A stretch of DNA of 10,582 nucleotides from Ahrensia sp. (GTDB lineage Bacteria > Pseudomonadota > Alphaproteobacteria > Rhizobiales > Rhizobiaceae), in NCBI GenBank assembly GCA_024639025.1, contig JAHEJF010000029.1:1-10582 (forward strand), read 5' to 3'. Both the position numbers and the translations under genes were made by a program. The notes below the pieces were generated by a model. That model was not told where the DNA came from. It was given only the letters and a program-made list of their open reading frames with translations, and made no database searches. Positions 1 through 6,613 of this stretch are shown in pieces (the first letter of the stretch is position 1; each line of letters opens with the position of its first letter).

Positions 1-159
1 GGCCACCGTCTTGGCCTTATGTTCCAGCGCGCCCATATCCACAGGCTGCTTGGTCACCTCAATTTGCTTTTCAGCGAGAAATATCGCCACACGGCGCGGA
101 TTGGGCGCACGCCCTCCATCGAACAAGATGTGGTCAGTCGCATCATACATCAAATCCAT
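1..159 (-). CDS. Glutathione S-transferase-like protein, N-terminal part (runs off left edge)
   Basis: The minus strand carries an open frame from 159 to the window edge (53 codons). It reads as the thioredoxin-fold N-terminal domain of a GST: a short beta strand (HILFDGG), then RAPNPRRV at residues 17-24 and FLAEK, typical of bacterial GSTs that conjugate or reduce with glutathione in the cytoplasm. The C-terminal helical domain, which sets substrate preference, lies outside the window, so no substrate can be given. I choose the ATG at 157-159 because GGAG sits 6 nt upstream; a second in-frame ATG at 148-150 is possible. The start lies inside the end of the nuclease gene (17-nt overlap), so the two are probably translated from one mRNA. 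Family call is fairly firm from the motif; function is inference. Confidence 0.72.
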   Translation of the reverse strand, partial: MDLMYDATDHILFDGGRAPNPRRVAIFLAEKQIEVTKQPVDMGALEHKAKTVA

Positions 160-751
160 CACTTTCTCCGCCGAGCCATGTGTTCAAACGTCGCCAGATT
201 CGCCGTATCAAAGCACCATCATGTGTTTCAACCAAGCCTCCGGCTTTTATCCGCCATTGATCAGGTCGTTCAAATTCGCCGATCCAAACACCGCGCTTTG
301 CCTTGCGCGCCTCGCGTTCCAGCCACAGAAAATCACCATAGGATACGGCCCAGCCATCACGCACCATTTGGGCATTCAGACTTAAACTTCCGGAAAAACA
401 CTCAGCGAGCATTCTGCCATATTTGTCCTCCCCCTCGGACCGACATGCCACCGAGGCCTCTATGCCAACAAGGGCCTGTAGATGTTCTCGCGCGCGCCGT
501 CCGCAAGCATACGCGCCCTCTCCTGCCTGGCAAAATTGATCAAGCTCCGGCGCGTCGATACCAACCAGTCTTACCTTGAAACCATCCAACACCAGACTGT
601 CTCCATCAATTACCCGAGCAGGTGCTGAAATCGTCTCTGCATTCATTTGCTCGAGCCAGACCACGCCGACGGCAAGCGCAAGCACGACAACCGCCGTGAC
701 CAGATAGTCGACGAGCCTGCGGAGTTTCGATTTGCCAGAGCGTCGCGCCAT
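143..751 (-). CDS. Membrane-anchored thermonuclease (SNase-like) family protein
   Basis: A 202-residue protein of the staphylococcal nuclease (TNase) family, expected to cut DNA or RNA with Ca2+. Numbering from the ATG at 749-751, a basic N-terminus is followed by one hydrophobic segment (about residues 15-33), which is a membrane anchor or uncleaved signal and puts the domain in the periplasm. The SNase core follows: VIDGDS (about 48-53) supplies the metal-binding Asp, VRLVGIDAPE (60-69) supplies the equivalents of staphylococcal Arg35, Asp40 and Glu43, and DKYGRMLAE (109-117) supplies the Arg87 equivalent. All catalytic positions are therefore present. Four cysteines in the domain (CQAGEGAYAC, VACRS, AECF) could form disulfides outside the cytoplasm. 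The ATG at 751 is preferred over a TTG one codon earlier; neither has a strong ribosome site. The GST-like gene follows with an overlap. Real substrate unknown. Confidence 0.85.
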   Translation of the reverse strand: MARRSGKSKLRRLVDYLVTAVVVLALAVGVVWLEQMNAETISAPARVIDGDSLVLDGFKVRLVGIDAPELDQFCQAGEGAYACGRRAREHLQALVGIEASVACRSEGEDKYGRMLAECFSGSLSLNAQMVRDGWAVSYGDFLWLEREARKAKRGVWIGEFERPDQWRIKAGGLVETHDGALIRRIWRRLNTWLGGESDGFDV

Positions 752-870
752 CAATCACAAATGCACGGTTGGAAGGGAGTTGTTAACCCATTGGAAAGTA
801 TAAAAGGCATTAAAAATCGGCCCTTTAGGCCCGTTTTGCGTTGTGTAGATGTATTCTGAGTCAAGTTTCA
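752..870. promoter_or_regulatory. Divergent intergenic region between nuclease and histidine kinase genes
   Basis: These 119 nt separate two divergent genes and must carry, or sit close to, both promoters. The stretch from about 780 to 815 is AT-rich, with TATAAA at 799-804, but I see no convincing -35 box at the right distance on either strand. TTAACC at 783-788 resembles a CtrA half-site and is treated as a separate observation. No clear ribosome binding site precedes either proposed start. Confidence 0.45.
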
Positions 871-2442
871 ATGGTGTCTGTCGAGAACCTTCCCGATAAA
901 ACAATCGTTGATCGTCGCAAGACGGTGCGCAACCGCGATCTGCGCAAAACTGTGCAAAACAGCAGAGATCGTCTCGTCGAGCAGTCGCTGACCACCCCCA
1001 AATTCACTTCTGAACTACTCAAGCATCACGCAAATGCACTGGAGTCCTCGATTCTGGCAGTGCCACTTCTGATTGTACTGGCTTCATTTGCCGGATTGGC
1101 GATCGGTTTCAATGCGACAATTGTCATCTGGGCCATTTTGGCATCCGGGCTCTATGCCGGAATGGGGATCATGTCTCGCCGTTTTCTGGATTTGGGCGAG
1201 GACATCAATCTCAGCCGTTGGAAGAACATCTTCTTTTTCGGACACATCGTGTTGGGTCTGTCATGGGTTCTACTGATCTGGATTCCCTGCTCAGGCTGCA
1301 GCGCAGAACCGGTCATTTTGTACAAGGCGGTATTGCTGGTGGTGGCAATCGCTGTCACCGCAACCATCTCCTATGCAATGCCCCTTTCAATTGGCGCCGC
1401 ATTCATCCTGCCGACTATTGCGTTCACCATCAAATACGCCTCCACACAAACCGCAAACTTCATTCCGGCCACGGCATTCATTTTCACGGCCATGTTGTTT
1501 TTCTCGTTTATCGCCCTGCGTCTACACCGGTCGACCATTCTTTCATTCGCCTACCAAAACGAAAACAATGCCCTGATAGCGGAACTTGAAATGGCGCGTT
1601 CCATCTCCGACGAAGCTCGCCGCAGAGCAGAAGAATCGAACTTGGCAAAGTCGCGGTTCCTTGCATCCATGAGCCATGAGTTGCGTACGCCACTCAATGC
1701 CATTTTGGGATTTTCCGAAACAATAGCAGGCGAGTTCATGGGGCCGGTTGGCAACGATGTGTACAAAGAATATGCCAATGATATCAACAATTCAGGCCAG
1801 CATCTGCTCAATCTCATCAATGAGATACTGGATTTGAGTCGGGTTGAAGCGGGGCGTTACGAAATTCGGGAAGAAGCACTTCAACTCACAGATGTCGTCA
1901 ATGATTGCCTGGCCTTGGTACGACTGAAAGCTGAGCAGAAAGAGCTCAAGATTGAGCAAGTCTACGAAACCAACCTGCCACGCATTTCGGCAGATGAACG
2001 GGCATTGCGACAGATTGTGCTCAATATTTTGTCCAACGCCATCAAGTTCACGCCTGCCGGTGGCAACATCCGGGTAGTTGTCGGTTGGACCCAATCAGGT
2101 GGTCAATATATCACCGTCAGCGACGATGGCCCCGGCATCTCAGAAGAGGAAATCCCGGTTGTGTTGTCAGCCTTTGGACAGGGATCAATCGCCATCAAGA
2201 GCGCCGAACAAGGCACCGGACTGGGCTTACCCATCGTTCAGGCCCTGCTTCACATTCATGGTGGCAAATTCGAGCTTCGATCCAAGCTTCGCGAGGGCAC
2301 GCAAGCCATTGCAATTTTGCCAGCGGCGCGTGTCCTGCAGGAGCTTCCCGCAGAGCCAACCAATGCACCACGCCCGCAGCGGCGAACCTCAAAGAAGACC
2401 ACAAAGGACAACCAGGAAAACAGCGATACGGAAGCGGCCTAG
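871..2442 (+). CDS. Six-helix membrane sensor histidine kinase, PleC/DivJ/PdhS-like core
   Basis: A 523-residue histidine kinase (numbered from ATG 871). Residues 1-60 are basic and cytoplasmic, with a near-duplicate RKTVRNRD / RKTVQNSRD. Six hydrophobic helices follow (about 61-82, 84-101, 120-139, 150-170, 172-190, 199-216), then a charged linker of coiled-coil type (about 228-262). The dimerisation domain has the H-box SHELRTPLNAILGFSE with phospho-accepting His269, and continues with GPVG, YANDI, SGQHLL and INEILDLSR, the spelling typical of PleC/DivJ/PdhS kinases that act on the response regulator DivK. The ATPase domain has the N-box (Asn389 in LSNAIKF), DDGPGI (418-423) and GTGLGL (448-453), so it should be active. 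A polar, basic tail of about 35 residues ends the protein. There is no PAS domain and no response regulator nearby, which fits an orphan kinase. The first helix-pair loops are short; the loop after helix 3 holds CSGC. Start is uncertain: no Shine-Dalgarno sequence is seen. Which paralogue this is cannot be settled here. Confidence 0.88.
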   Translation: MVSVENLPDKTIVDRRKTVRNRDLRKTVQNSRDRLVEQSLTTPKFTSELLKHHANALESSILAVPLLIVLASFAGLAIGFNATIVIWAILASGLYAGMGIMSRRFLDLGEDINLSRWKNIFFFGHIVLGLSWVLLIWIPCSGCSAEPVILYKAVLLVVAIAVTATISYAMPLSIGAAFILPTIAFTIKYASTQTANFIPATAFIFTAMLFFSFIALRLHRSTILSFAYQNENNALIAELEMARSISDEARRRAEESNLAKSRFLASMSHELRTPLNAILGFSETIAGEFMGPVGNDVYKEYANDINNSGQHLLNLINEILDLSRVEAGRYEIREEALQLTDVVNDCLALVRLKAEQKELKIEQVYETNLPRISADERALRQIVLNILSNAIKFTPAGGNIRVVVGWTQSGGQYITVSDDGPGISEEEIPVVLSAFGQGSIAIKSAEQGTGLGLPIVQALLHIHGGKFELRSKLREGTQAIAILPAARVLQELPAEPTNAPRPQRRTSKKTTKDNQENSDTEAA

Positions 2443-2472
2443 CCCCTACCCTATCCCCGACAGGCGACCGGT

Positions 2473-3486
2473 CTAGGGCTTGTCGCTGACACCCGCTTGT
2501 TCAAACGTCGCCATGCCAGAATGGCACAATGCTGCAGATTTCACGATACCAACAGCCAGGGCTGCACCTGTTCCCTCGCCCAACCGCATTCCAAGGTTGA
2601 GCAATGGCTTTTTGCCAAGCTTTTCAATGGCACGAATATGGGCCTGCTCGGCAGACACATGACCCATCAAACAATGATCGAGCGCGTCTGGTGAAGCTGC
2701 ATGGAGAATGGCGGCTGCAGAAGTGGCTACAAAACCATCGATAATCACTGGAATGCGTTCAACCCGAGCGGCCAAAATCGCACCGGCCATGGCTGCAATT
2801 TCTCGACCACCCAGGCGTCTCAACACCTCGAAAGGATCTTTGAGATGCGGCTTGTGCAGTGCAACTGCTTTTTCAATCACCGCCGCCTTGCGCTCAATGC
2901 CCTGAGCATCTGCACCCGTGCCAGCGCCCGCCCAGTCCTGAGCCGTGCCTCCGTAAAGGGCATAGTAGATGGCGGCCGCAACTGTTGTGTTGCCGATCCC
3001 CATCTCACCGATGCAGAGTAAATCCGTTCCTCCGGCAATGCTCTCCATGCCAAATGCCATGGTGGCTGCACAGCTTCTCTCGTCCAGAGCTGCGTCTTGG
3101 GTGATATCCGCGGTGGGTACATCCAGCGCCAGATCAAAGACTTTCAATCCGATGTCGTGCGCAATACAGATCTGATTGATGGCGGCACCACCAGCCGCAA
3201 AATTCTCGACCATCTGCGCCGTCACAGCGGAAGGAAATGGAGAAACGCCCTGCGCCGTTACACCGTGATTTCCTGCAAACACGGCAACCAAGGGGCGGGT
3301 AACAGCTGGCGCGCGACCTGTCCATGCAGCCAGCCATTCAGCGATTTCTTCCAACCGACCCAACGAGCCCGCTGGTTTGGTCAACACGGCATCACGCTGT
3401 TGCACCGCTTCAACGGCTTCAACTGCAGGTTTGGGCAGATTGCTTACAAGCGCACGAAAATCATCGAAAGGTAATCCGGTCGTCAC
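2473..3486 (-). CDS. cobT: Nicotinate-nucleotide--dimethylbenzimidazole phosphoribosyltransferase
   Basis: CobT (named CobU in the Pseudomonas denitrificans scheme) moves phosphoribose from nicotinate mononucleotide to 5,6-dimethylbenzimidazole, giving alpha-ribazole phosphate for the lower ligand of cobalamin. The protein is 337 residues, close to the family's usual 340-360. Visible family signatures are TKPAGSLGRLE (36-46), FAGNHGVTAQGVS (70-82), GEMGIGNTT (160-168), GAGTG (187-191), DGFVATSAA (250-258) and RLGEGTGAAL (301-310), where Glu304 corresponds to the general base Glu317 of the Salmonella enzyme. It is cytoplasmic. The start is GTG at 3484-3486, with AGGA 9 nt upstream; overlapping ATGs there are in another frame. 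It diverges from cobS, the next enzyme to use its product, and converges with the kinase gene, the two stop codons being 30 nt apart. Function is secure. Confidence 0.97.
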   Translation of the reverse strand: MTTGLPFDDFRALVSNLPKPAVEAVEAVQQRDAVLTKPAGSLGRLEEIAEWLAAWTGRAPAVTRPLVAVFAGNHGVTAQGVSPFPSAVTAQMVENFAAGGAAINQICIAHDIGLKVFDLALDVPTADITQDAALDERSCAATMAFGMESIAGGTDLLCIGEMGIGNTTVAAAIYYALYGGTAQDWAGAGTGADAQGIERKAAVIEKAVALHKPHLKDPFEVLRRLGGREIAAMAGAILAARVERIPVIIDGFVATSAAAILHAASPDALDHCLMGHVSAEQAHIRAIEKLGKKPLLNLGMRLGEGTGAALAVGIVKSAALCHSGMATFEQAGVSDKP

Positions 3487-3584
3487 TGATCATCATCCTG
3501 CAATGGAGGTGGTAAAGACCATTCGGATAAACTATAGCGAAACAGAACAAAAGTTTCTTTTGCCGATTTGTGTCGCGACCAACA
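3487..3584. promoter_or_regulatory. Divergent cobT/cobS intergenic region
   Basis: These 98 nt (83 if cobS starts at GTG 3570) lie between the divergent cobalamin genes and should hold both promoters. An AT-rich core around 3525-3560 contains TATAG (3532-3536), but no paired -35/-10 set is convincing. The spacer is too short for a complete cobalamin riboswitch (about 200 nt) serving either gene, and I see no B12-box-like segment, so B12 repression of this pair by that route is not evident. Confidence 0.45.
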
Positions 3585-4373
3585 ATGAAAAACATCAACT
3601 TCGTTGAAGAGACAGCGCGGGCGCTGGCTTTTCTGACCCGGCTGCCGATCCCGGACCGATATTTCAAAGGCTTAAAACCCGAAAATTCTGCGGGCTGTGC
3701 AGGCGTGTTTCCGCTCGCGGGCCTCATTATTGCACTACTTAGTGCAATTCCCTTGATCATTTTCCATGCGATTGGCGCACCAGTCATGATCGTCACAACC
3801 GTGACTGTGCTTGCAATGGTACTTTTGACCGGCGCCCTGCACGAAGACGGGCTGGGTGATGTGGCAGATGGTTTTGGCGGTGGTTCCACAACTAAGCAAC
3901 GTCTGGAAATCATGGGCGATTCCCGCCTTGGCACCTATGGCGTTGTTGCTGTTGCTGGCGCATTGATCCTGCGTGTTTCTGCCCTGTCAGCCATTTTATC
4001 TGCACATGGCTTGCTGGCTTCAGTTTGCGGATTGATTGCAGCGGCGAGTGCTTCGCGTGGTGCCATGGTCTGGATGTGGTCAGCGCTGCCGAACGCAAAA
4101 GCTGATGGGGTATCAAAAATGGTTGGATCGCCACCCGAAAGCGCCCTGTCACTGAGTTCGATCCTGGCGCTCGCCGGAGCAAGCATTTTTGGCTTGCTGG
4201 CCGCCGGATTCGTCAATGCCAGCATTGCAATCGGTCTTGGCATCATCACGCTCCTCGGGTTTCAGAGAGTTTGCTTGCGCATGATCAAAGGCCAGACCGG
4301 AGACACTTTGGGCGCTTGCCAGCAATTGGTGGAAATTGCGCTTTTGACAGGTCTTGCAATCAGCTACAGCTGA
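3585..4373 (+). CDS. cobS: Adenosylcobinamide-GDP ribazoletransferase (cobalamin synthase)
   Basis: CobS (CobV in the P. denitrificans scheme) is the integral membrane enzyme that joins adenosylcobinamide-GDP and alpha-ribazole or its phosphate to give adenosylcobalamin or its phosphate. Numbered from ATG 3585 the protein has 262 residues, close to the usual 250-ish. Signatures are FLTRLPIP (16-23), TGALHEDGLGDVADGF (82-97) with the Glu and Asp residues thought to bind Mg2+, IMGDSRLGTYG (109-119) and GQTGDTLGACQQ (236-247). Several hydrophobic helices fill the rest. A GTG at 3570 would add five residues (SRPT before the Met); neither start has a clear ribosome site, and ATG fits homologues better. 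It diverges from cobT and is followed 34 nt later by the DUF1289 gene, likely on the same transcript. Function is secure. Confidence 0.96.
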   Translation: MKNINFVEETARALAFLTRLPIPDRYFKGLKPENSAGCAGVFPLAGLIIALLSAIPLIIFHAIGAPVMIVTTVTVLAMVLLTGALHEDGLGDVADGFGGGSTTKQRLEIMGDSRLGTYGVVAVAGALILRVSALSAILSAHGLLASVCGLIAAASASRGAMVWMWSALPNAKADGVSKMVGSPPESALSLSSILALAGASIFGLLAAGFVNASIAIGLGIITLLGFQRVCLRMIKGQTGDTLGACQQLVEIALLTGLAISYS

Positions 4374-4407
4374 TCCATCTAAGCTTCGTGGAGACGGAAA
4401 GAGAATA

Positions 4408-4632
4408 ATGGAATCGCCCTGCATCCTGATATGTTCGATCGACCGGCAGAGTGGCTATTGCCACGGCTGCGGCCGTACGACTGACGAAATCGGAGCCTGG
4501 ACGATGTATACCGATGAGCGCCGGAAGGAGCTTATGGAAGAACTGCCAGGACGACTATCCAAACTCGAAAAGAAACCGCGGCGAGAAACCAAGCGCCGAA
4601 AACTGGCTAAGGCCAGAGACAAATCCGCCTAG
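4408..4632 (+). CDS. DUF1289 domain-containing small cysteine protein
   Basis: A 74-residue protein of the DUF1289 family, whose function is unknown. Its N-terminal half has the family pattern: Cys5, Cys9, Cys18 and Cys21 in SPCILIC and GYCHGCGRT, then DEIGAW (26-31). Four cysteines spaced this way suggest a bound metal (zinc or an iron-sulfur cluster), which is inference. The C-terminal 25 residues are strongly basic (KKPRRETKRRK) and could touch nucleic acid. ATG 4408 is chosen over an upstream TTG at 4354 inside cobS because a purine-rich GGAAAGAG lies a few bases ahead and the homologous region begins there. It sits 34 nt behind cobS, probably co-transcribed. Its TAG stop directly abuts a perfect hairpin. 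Confidence 0.9.
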   Translation: MESPCILICSIDRQSGYCHGCGRTTDEIGAWTMYTDERRKELMEELPGRLSKLEKKPRRETKRRKLAKARDKSA

Positions 4633-4659
4633 AGCGTTTCAGTCTTCAACTGAAACGCT
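4633..4659. terminator. Perfect 11-bp hairpin after the DUF1289 gene
   Basis: AGCGTTTCAGT (4633-4643), a 5-nt loop CTTCA, then ACTGAAACGCT (4649-4659) form a perfect inverted repeat that starts on the base after the DUF1289 stop codon. It lies between two convergent transcripts (DUF1289 and the TauE-like permease), so a bidirectional terminator is the natural reading. No T-run follows on either side, so it may instead be an mRNA-end stabiliser or one copy of a dispersed intergenic palindrome. Confidence 0.65.
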
Positions 4660-4729
4660 GGCGCCGATTTGGGCATTGAAAATATTGGATAAATCCGGGT
4701 ACCGCGATTCCATCAAAGGCTGACGGAGT

Positions 4730-5554
4730 CTAGATCACGCTCACAATAAATCGGGCCGCAACGATCAGCAAAAAGCCTCCAAACGCCAGTTCCAACTGAC
4801 GCTTCTTGAGCCGATGGGCAAAATTGGCACCCAAGGGTGCCATGAGCATGGTAATCGGAATAACAACCGCAAATCCGATCCAGTTGACATAGCCAGTGGA
4901 AAATACCGGTAGATCGACATTTCCCCAACCGGCCCAAATGGCACCGAAAAGGCCGGGCACAGAAATCAATATGCCCGTACCGGAACTTGTTGCGACTGCC
5001 TGGTGGATTGGCCTTCCATAAAGCGTCATGAACGTGTTGTTCATCACCCCGCCACCGATTCCCATCAGCATGGAAAAAAAGCCGATTCCCACCCCTGCGA
5101 TTGCTCGTAACGGGCCAGTAGGTACATCGGATCCAAGCGTCCAGCTGTCTCTGTGAAAGATCAACCGAAGCCCCACAATGATGGCAATGAAAGCAAAAAC
5201 GATCCGCAGGCCCGAGGATGAAATGCTGGCAATCACCAATGTTGCCAGTAAAACGCCGATTGGGACTGAAACGACAAATGATCTGAGAATATCCATGGCC
5301 ACCGCACCGTTTTTGTAATGGGTGGAAAATGAGCGCATGGATGTCGGCACAATAATGGCAAGCGATGTCCCGACCGCTAGATGCATGCGAACAGAATCAT
5401 CGACGCCTGCCCACCCGAACGCCTGGAAAAACACGGGTACGAGGATTGCGCCCCCACCAATGCCAAAAACACCGGCCAGGAAACCGGCAAAGACGCCCGC
5501 CCCTACAACAAATGCAAGCAGCGTCAGTATCTCGCTGAATTCGGACGCGATCAT
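4730..5554 (-). CDS. TSUP family transporter (TauE/SafE-like permease)
   Basis: A 274-residue integral membrane protein of the TSUP (TauE/SafE, DUF81) family, whose members move sulfite, sulfoacetate, thiosulfate or other small organic anions across the inner membrane. It has about eight hydrophobic helices in two related halves, each with the family glycine motif: VFGIGGGAILVP (29-40) and LMGIGGGVMNN (163-173). Each half then has a small-residue helix (HLAVGTSLAIIVPTS and HQAVATSSGTGILIS). The ATG at 5552-5554 has AAGGA 8 nt upstream. It begins 21 nt after the dusA stop on the same strand, so co-transcription is likely, though there is no obvious link in function. No taurine or sulfur genes are nearby, so the substrate cannot be given. 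Confidence 0.88.
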   Translation of the reverse strand: MIASEFSEILTLLAFVVGAGVFAGFLAGVFGIGGGAILVPVFFQAFGWAGVDDSVRMHLAVGTSLAIIVPTSMRSFSTHYKNGAVAMDILRSFVVSVPIGVLLATLVIASISSSGLRIVFAFIAIIVGLRLIFHRDSWTLGSDVPTGPLRAIAGVGIGFFSMLMGIGGGVMNNTFMTLYGRPIHQAVATSSGTGILISVPGLFGAIWAGWGNVDLPVFSTGYVNWIGFAVVIPITMLMAPLGANFAHRLKKRQLELAFGGFLLIVAARFIVSVI

Positions 5555-5575
5555 CCAAACATTCCTTGTATCAAA

Positions 5576-6613
5576 TTATGCGGCGGCAGAAGAATTGGTC
5601 TGGCCTTCCGCACCCCTCTCGATGGCCGCATAGGCCGAGCGAAGCACATCACTGGTCGCACCAGATCTGACCGAATCAGATGACAGTATTTGGCGAAAAC
5701 GGCGTGCACCGGGTTGTCCCTGAAACAATCCTACCATGTGCCGCGTAATGTGATTGACCCTCAAACGGTCGCTTTGAGCAATCTGTCGGTCGATATAGTC
5801 ACACATGATGTCAATCAGCGCCGACATCGACATCTCTTCAGCAGTGCTTGCAGTCAAAACCCGGTCAATCTCCAGCAGGCATTGCGGGTTTTGATATGCA
5901 GAACGTCCAAGCATGATGCCATCAAGGGGGGGCTTTTCACCGATGGCTGACAGACCATGATTCACATTCTCAATTCCACCGTTTAAACCTATGAAATGCT
6001 GGGGATTTTTAGACTTCAATTTCCGCACCCGCTCATAGTCAAGCGGCGGCACTTCTCGGTTCTCCTTGGGGCTTAATCCCTGCAACCAGGCTTTGCGGGC
6101 ATGAACCCAAAGCGCGTCACACCCTTCGGACCAGACAGCGCGGGCCAAATTATCCAGGGCCGGACCGGGATCCTGCTCATCGACCCCGATGCGGCACTTG
6201 ACCGTTACTGGAGTTTCAACCGCTGATTTCATCGCAGCAACACATCGACCAACCAATTCCGGTTCGCGCATCAGACACGCACCAAAAACGCCCGATTGAA
6301 CCCGGTCTGACGGGCAACCCACATTGAGATTGATTTCATCATAGCCAAATTCCGCGCAGATTTTGGCAGCTTCTGCCAGTTTGGCAGGATCTGAGCCGCC
6401 CAACTGTACAGCCACTGGATGCTCGCATGAATCAAATCCAAGCAACCGGTCCCGATGACCGTGAATGACAGCGTCTGCGACGACCATCTCTGTGTACAAT
6501 ACTGCATGCTTGCTCAGTTGCCTGTGAAAAAACCGGCAATGCCGGTCAGTCCAATCCATCATTGGTGCAACGGCAAAGACCAATTTGCTGTTTTTCATCG
6601 ATTTTTGATCCAT
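5576..6613 (-). CDS. dusA: tRNA-dihydrouridine(20/20a) synthase
   Basis: DusA reduces uridines 20 and 20a in the tRNA D-loop to dihydrouridine, using FMN and NADPH in the cytoplasm. The 345-residue protein fits the family length. Signatures are APMMDWTDRHCR (16-27), YTEMV (40-44), the catalytic stretch NLNVGCPSDRVQSG (95-108) with general-acid Cys100, VKCRIG (138-143), VHARKAWLQGLSPKENREVPPL (starting at 170) with the FMN-contacting His and Arg/Lys, GLNGGI (209-214) and GIMLGRSAYQNP (233-244). These spellings, especially the LSPKENREVPPL segment, favour DusA over DusB or DusC. The ATG at 6611-6613 has no strong ribosome site; Met6 is a possible alternative. A small uncharacterised ORF ends 9 nt upstream. 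The TauE-like gene follows closely. Confidence 0.95.
   Translation of the reverse strand: MDQKSMKNSKLVFAVAPMMDWTDRHCRFFHRQLSKHAVLYTEMVVADAVIHGHRDRLLGFDSCEHPVAVQLGGSDPAKLAEAAKICAEFGYDEINLNVGCPSDRVQSGVFGACLMREPELVGRCVAAMKSAVETPVTVKCRIGVDEQDPGPALDNLARAVWSEGCDALWVHARKAWLQGLSPKENREVPPLDYERVRKLKSKNPQHFIGLNGGIENVNHGLSAIGEKPPLDGIMLGRSAYQNPQCLLEIDRVLTASTAEEMSMSALIDIMCDYIDRQIAQSDRLRVNHITRHMVGLFQGQPGARRFRQILSSDSVRSGATSDVLRSAYAAIERGAEGQTNSSAAA

Noticed and set aside
11..579. Two long plus-strand frames at the left end
   Set aside because: They run antisense to the GST-like and nuclease genes, which have clear family motifs; their translations are rich in His, Arg and Pro as expected for shadow frames.
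841..870. TTG start giving a 533-residue kinase
   Set aside because: The ten extra residues (four odd ones with two cysteines at the very front) are not typical, TTG is rare, and no ribosome site precedes it; the ATG at 871 is preferred, though also without a clear site.
2078..2489. Plus-strand frames of about 130 codons overlapping the kinase end
   Set aside because: They overlap the ATPase domain of the kinase in other frames and show no recognisable motif.
3461..3934. 157-residue minus-strand frame across the cobT/cobS spacer
   Set aside because: Most of it is antisense to cobS and it overlaps the cobT start; the composition is that of a shadow frame.
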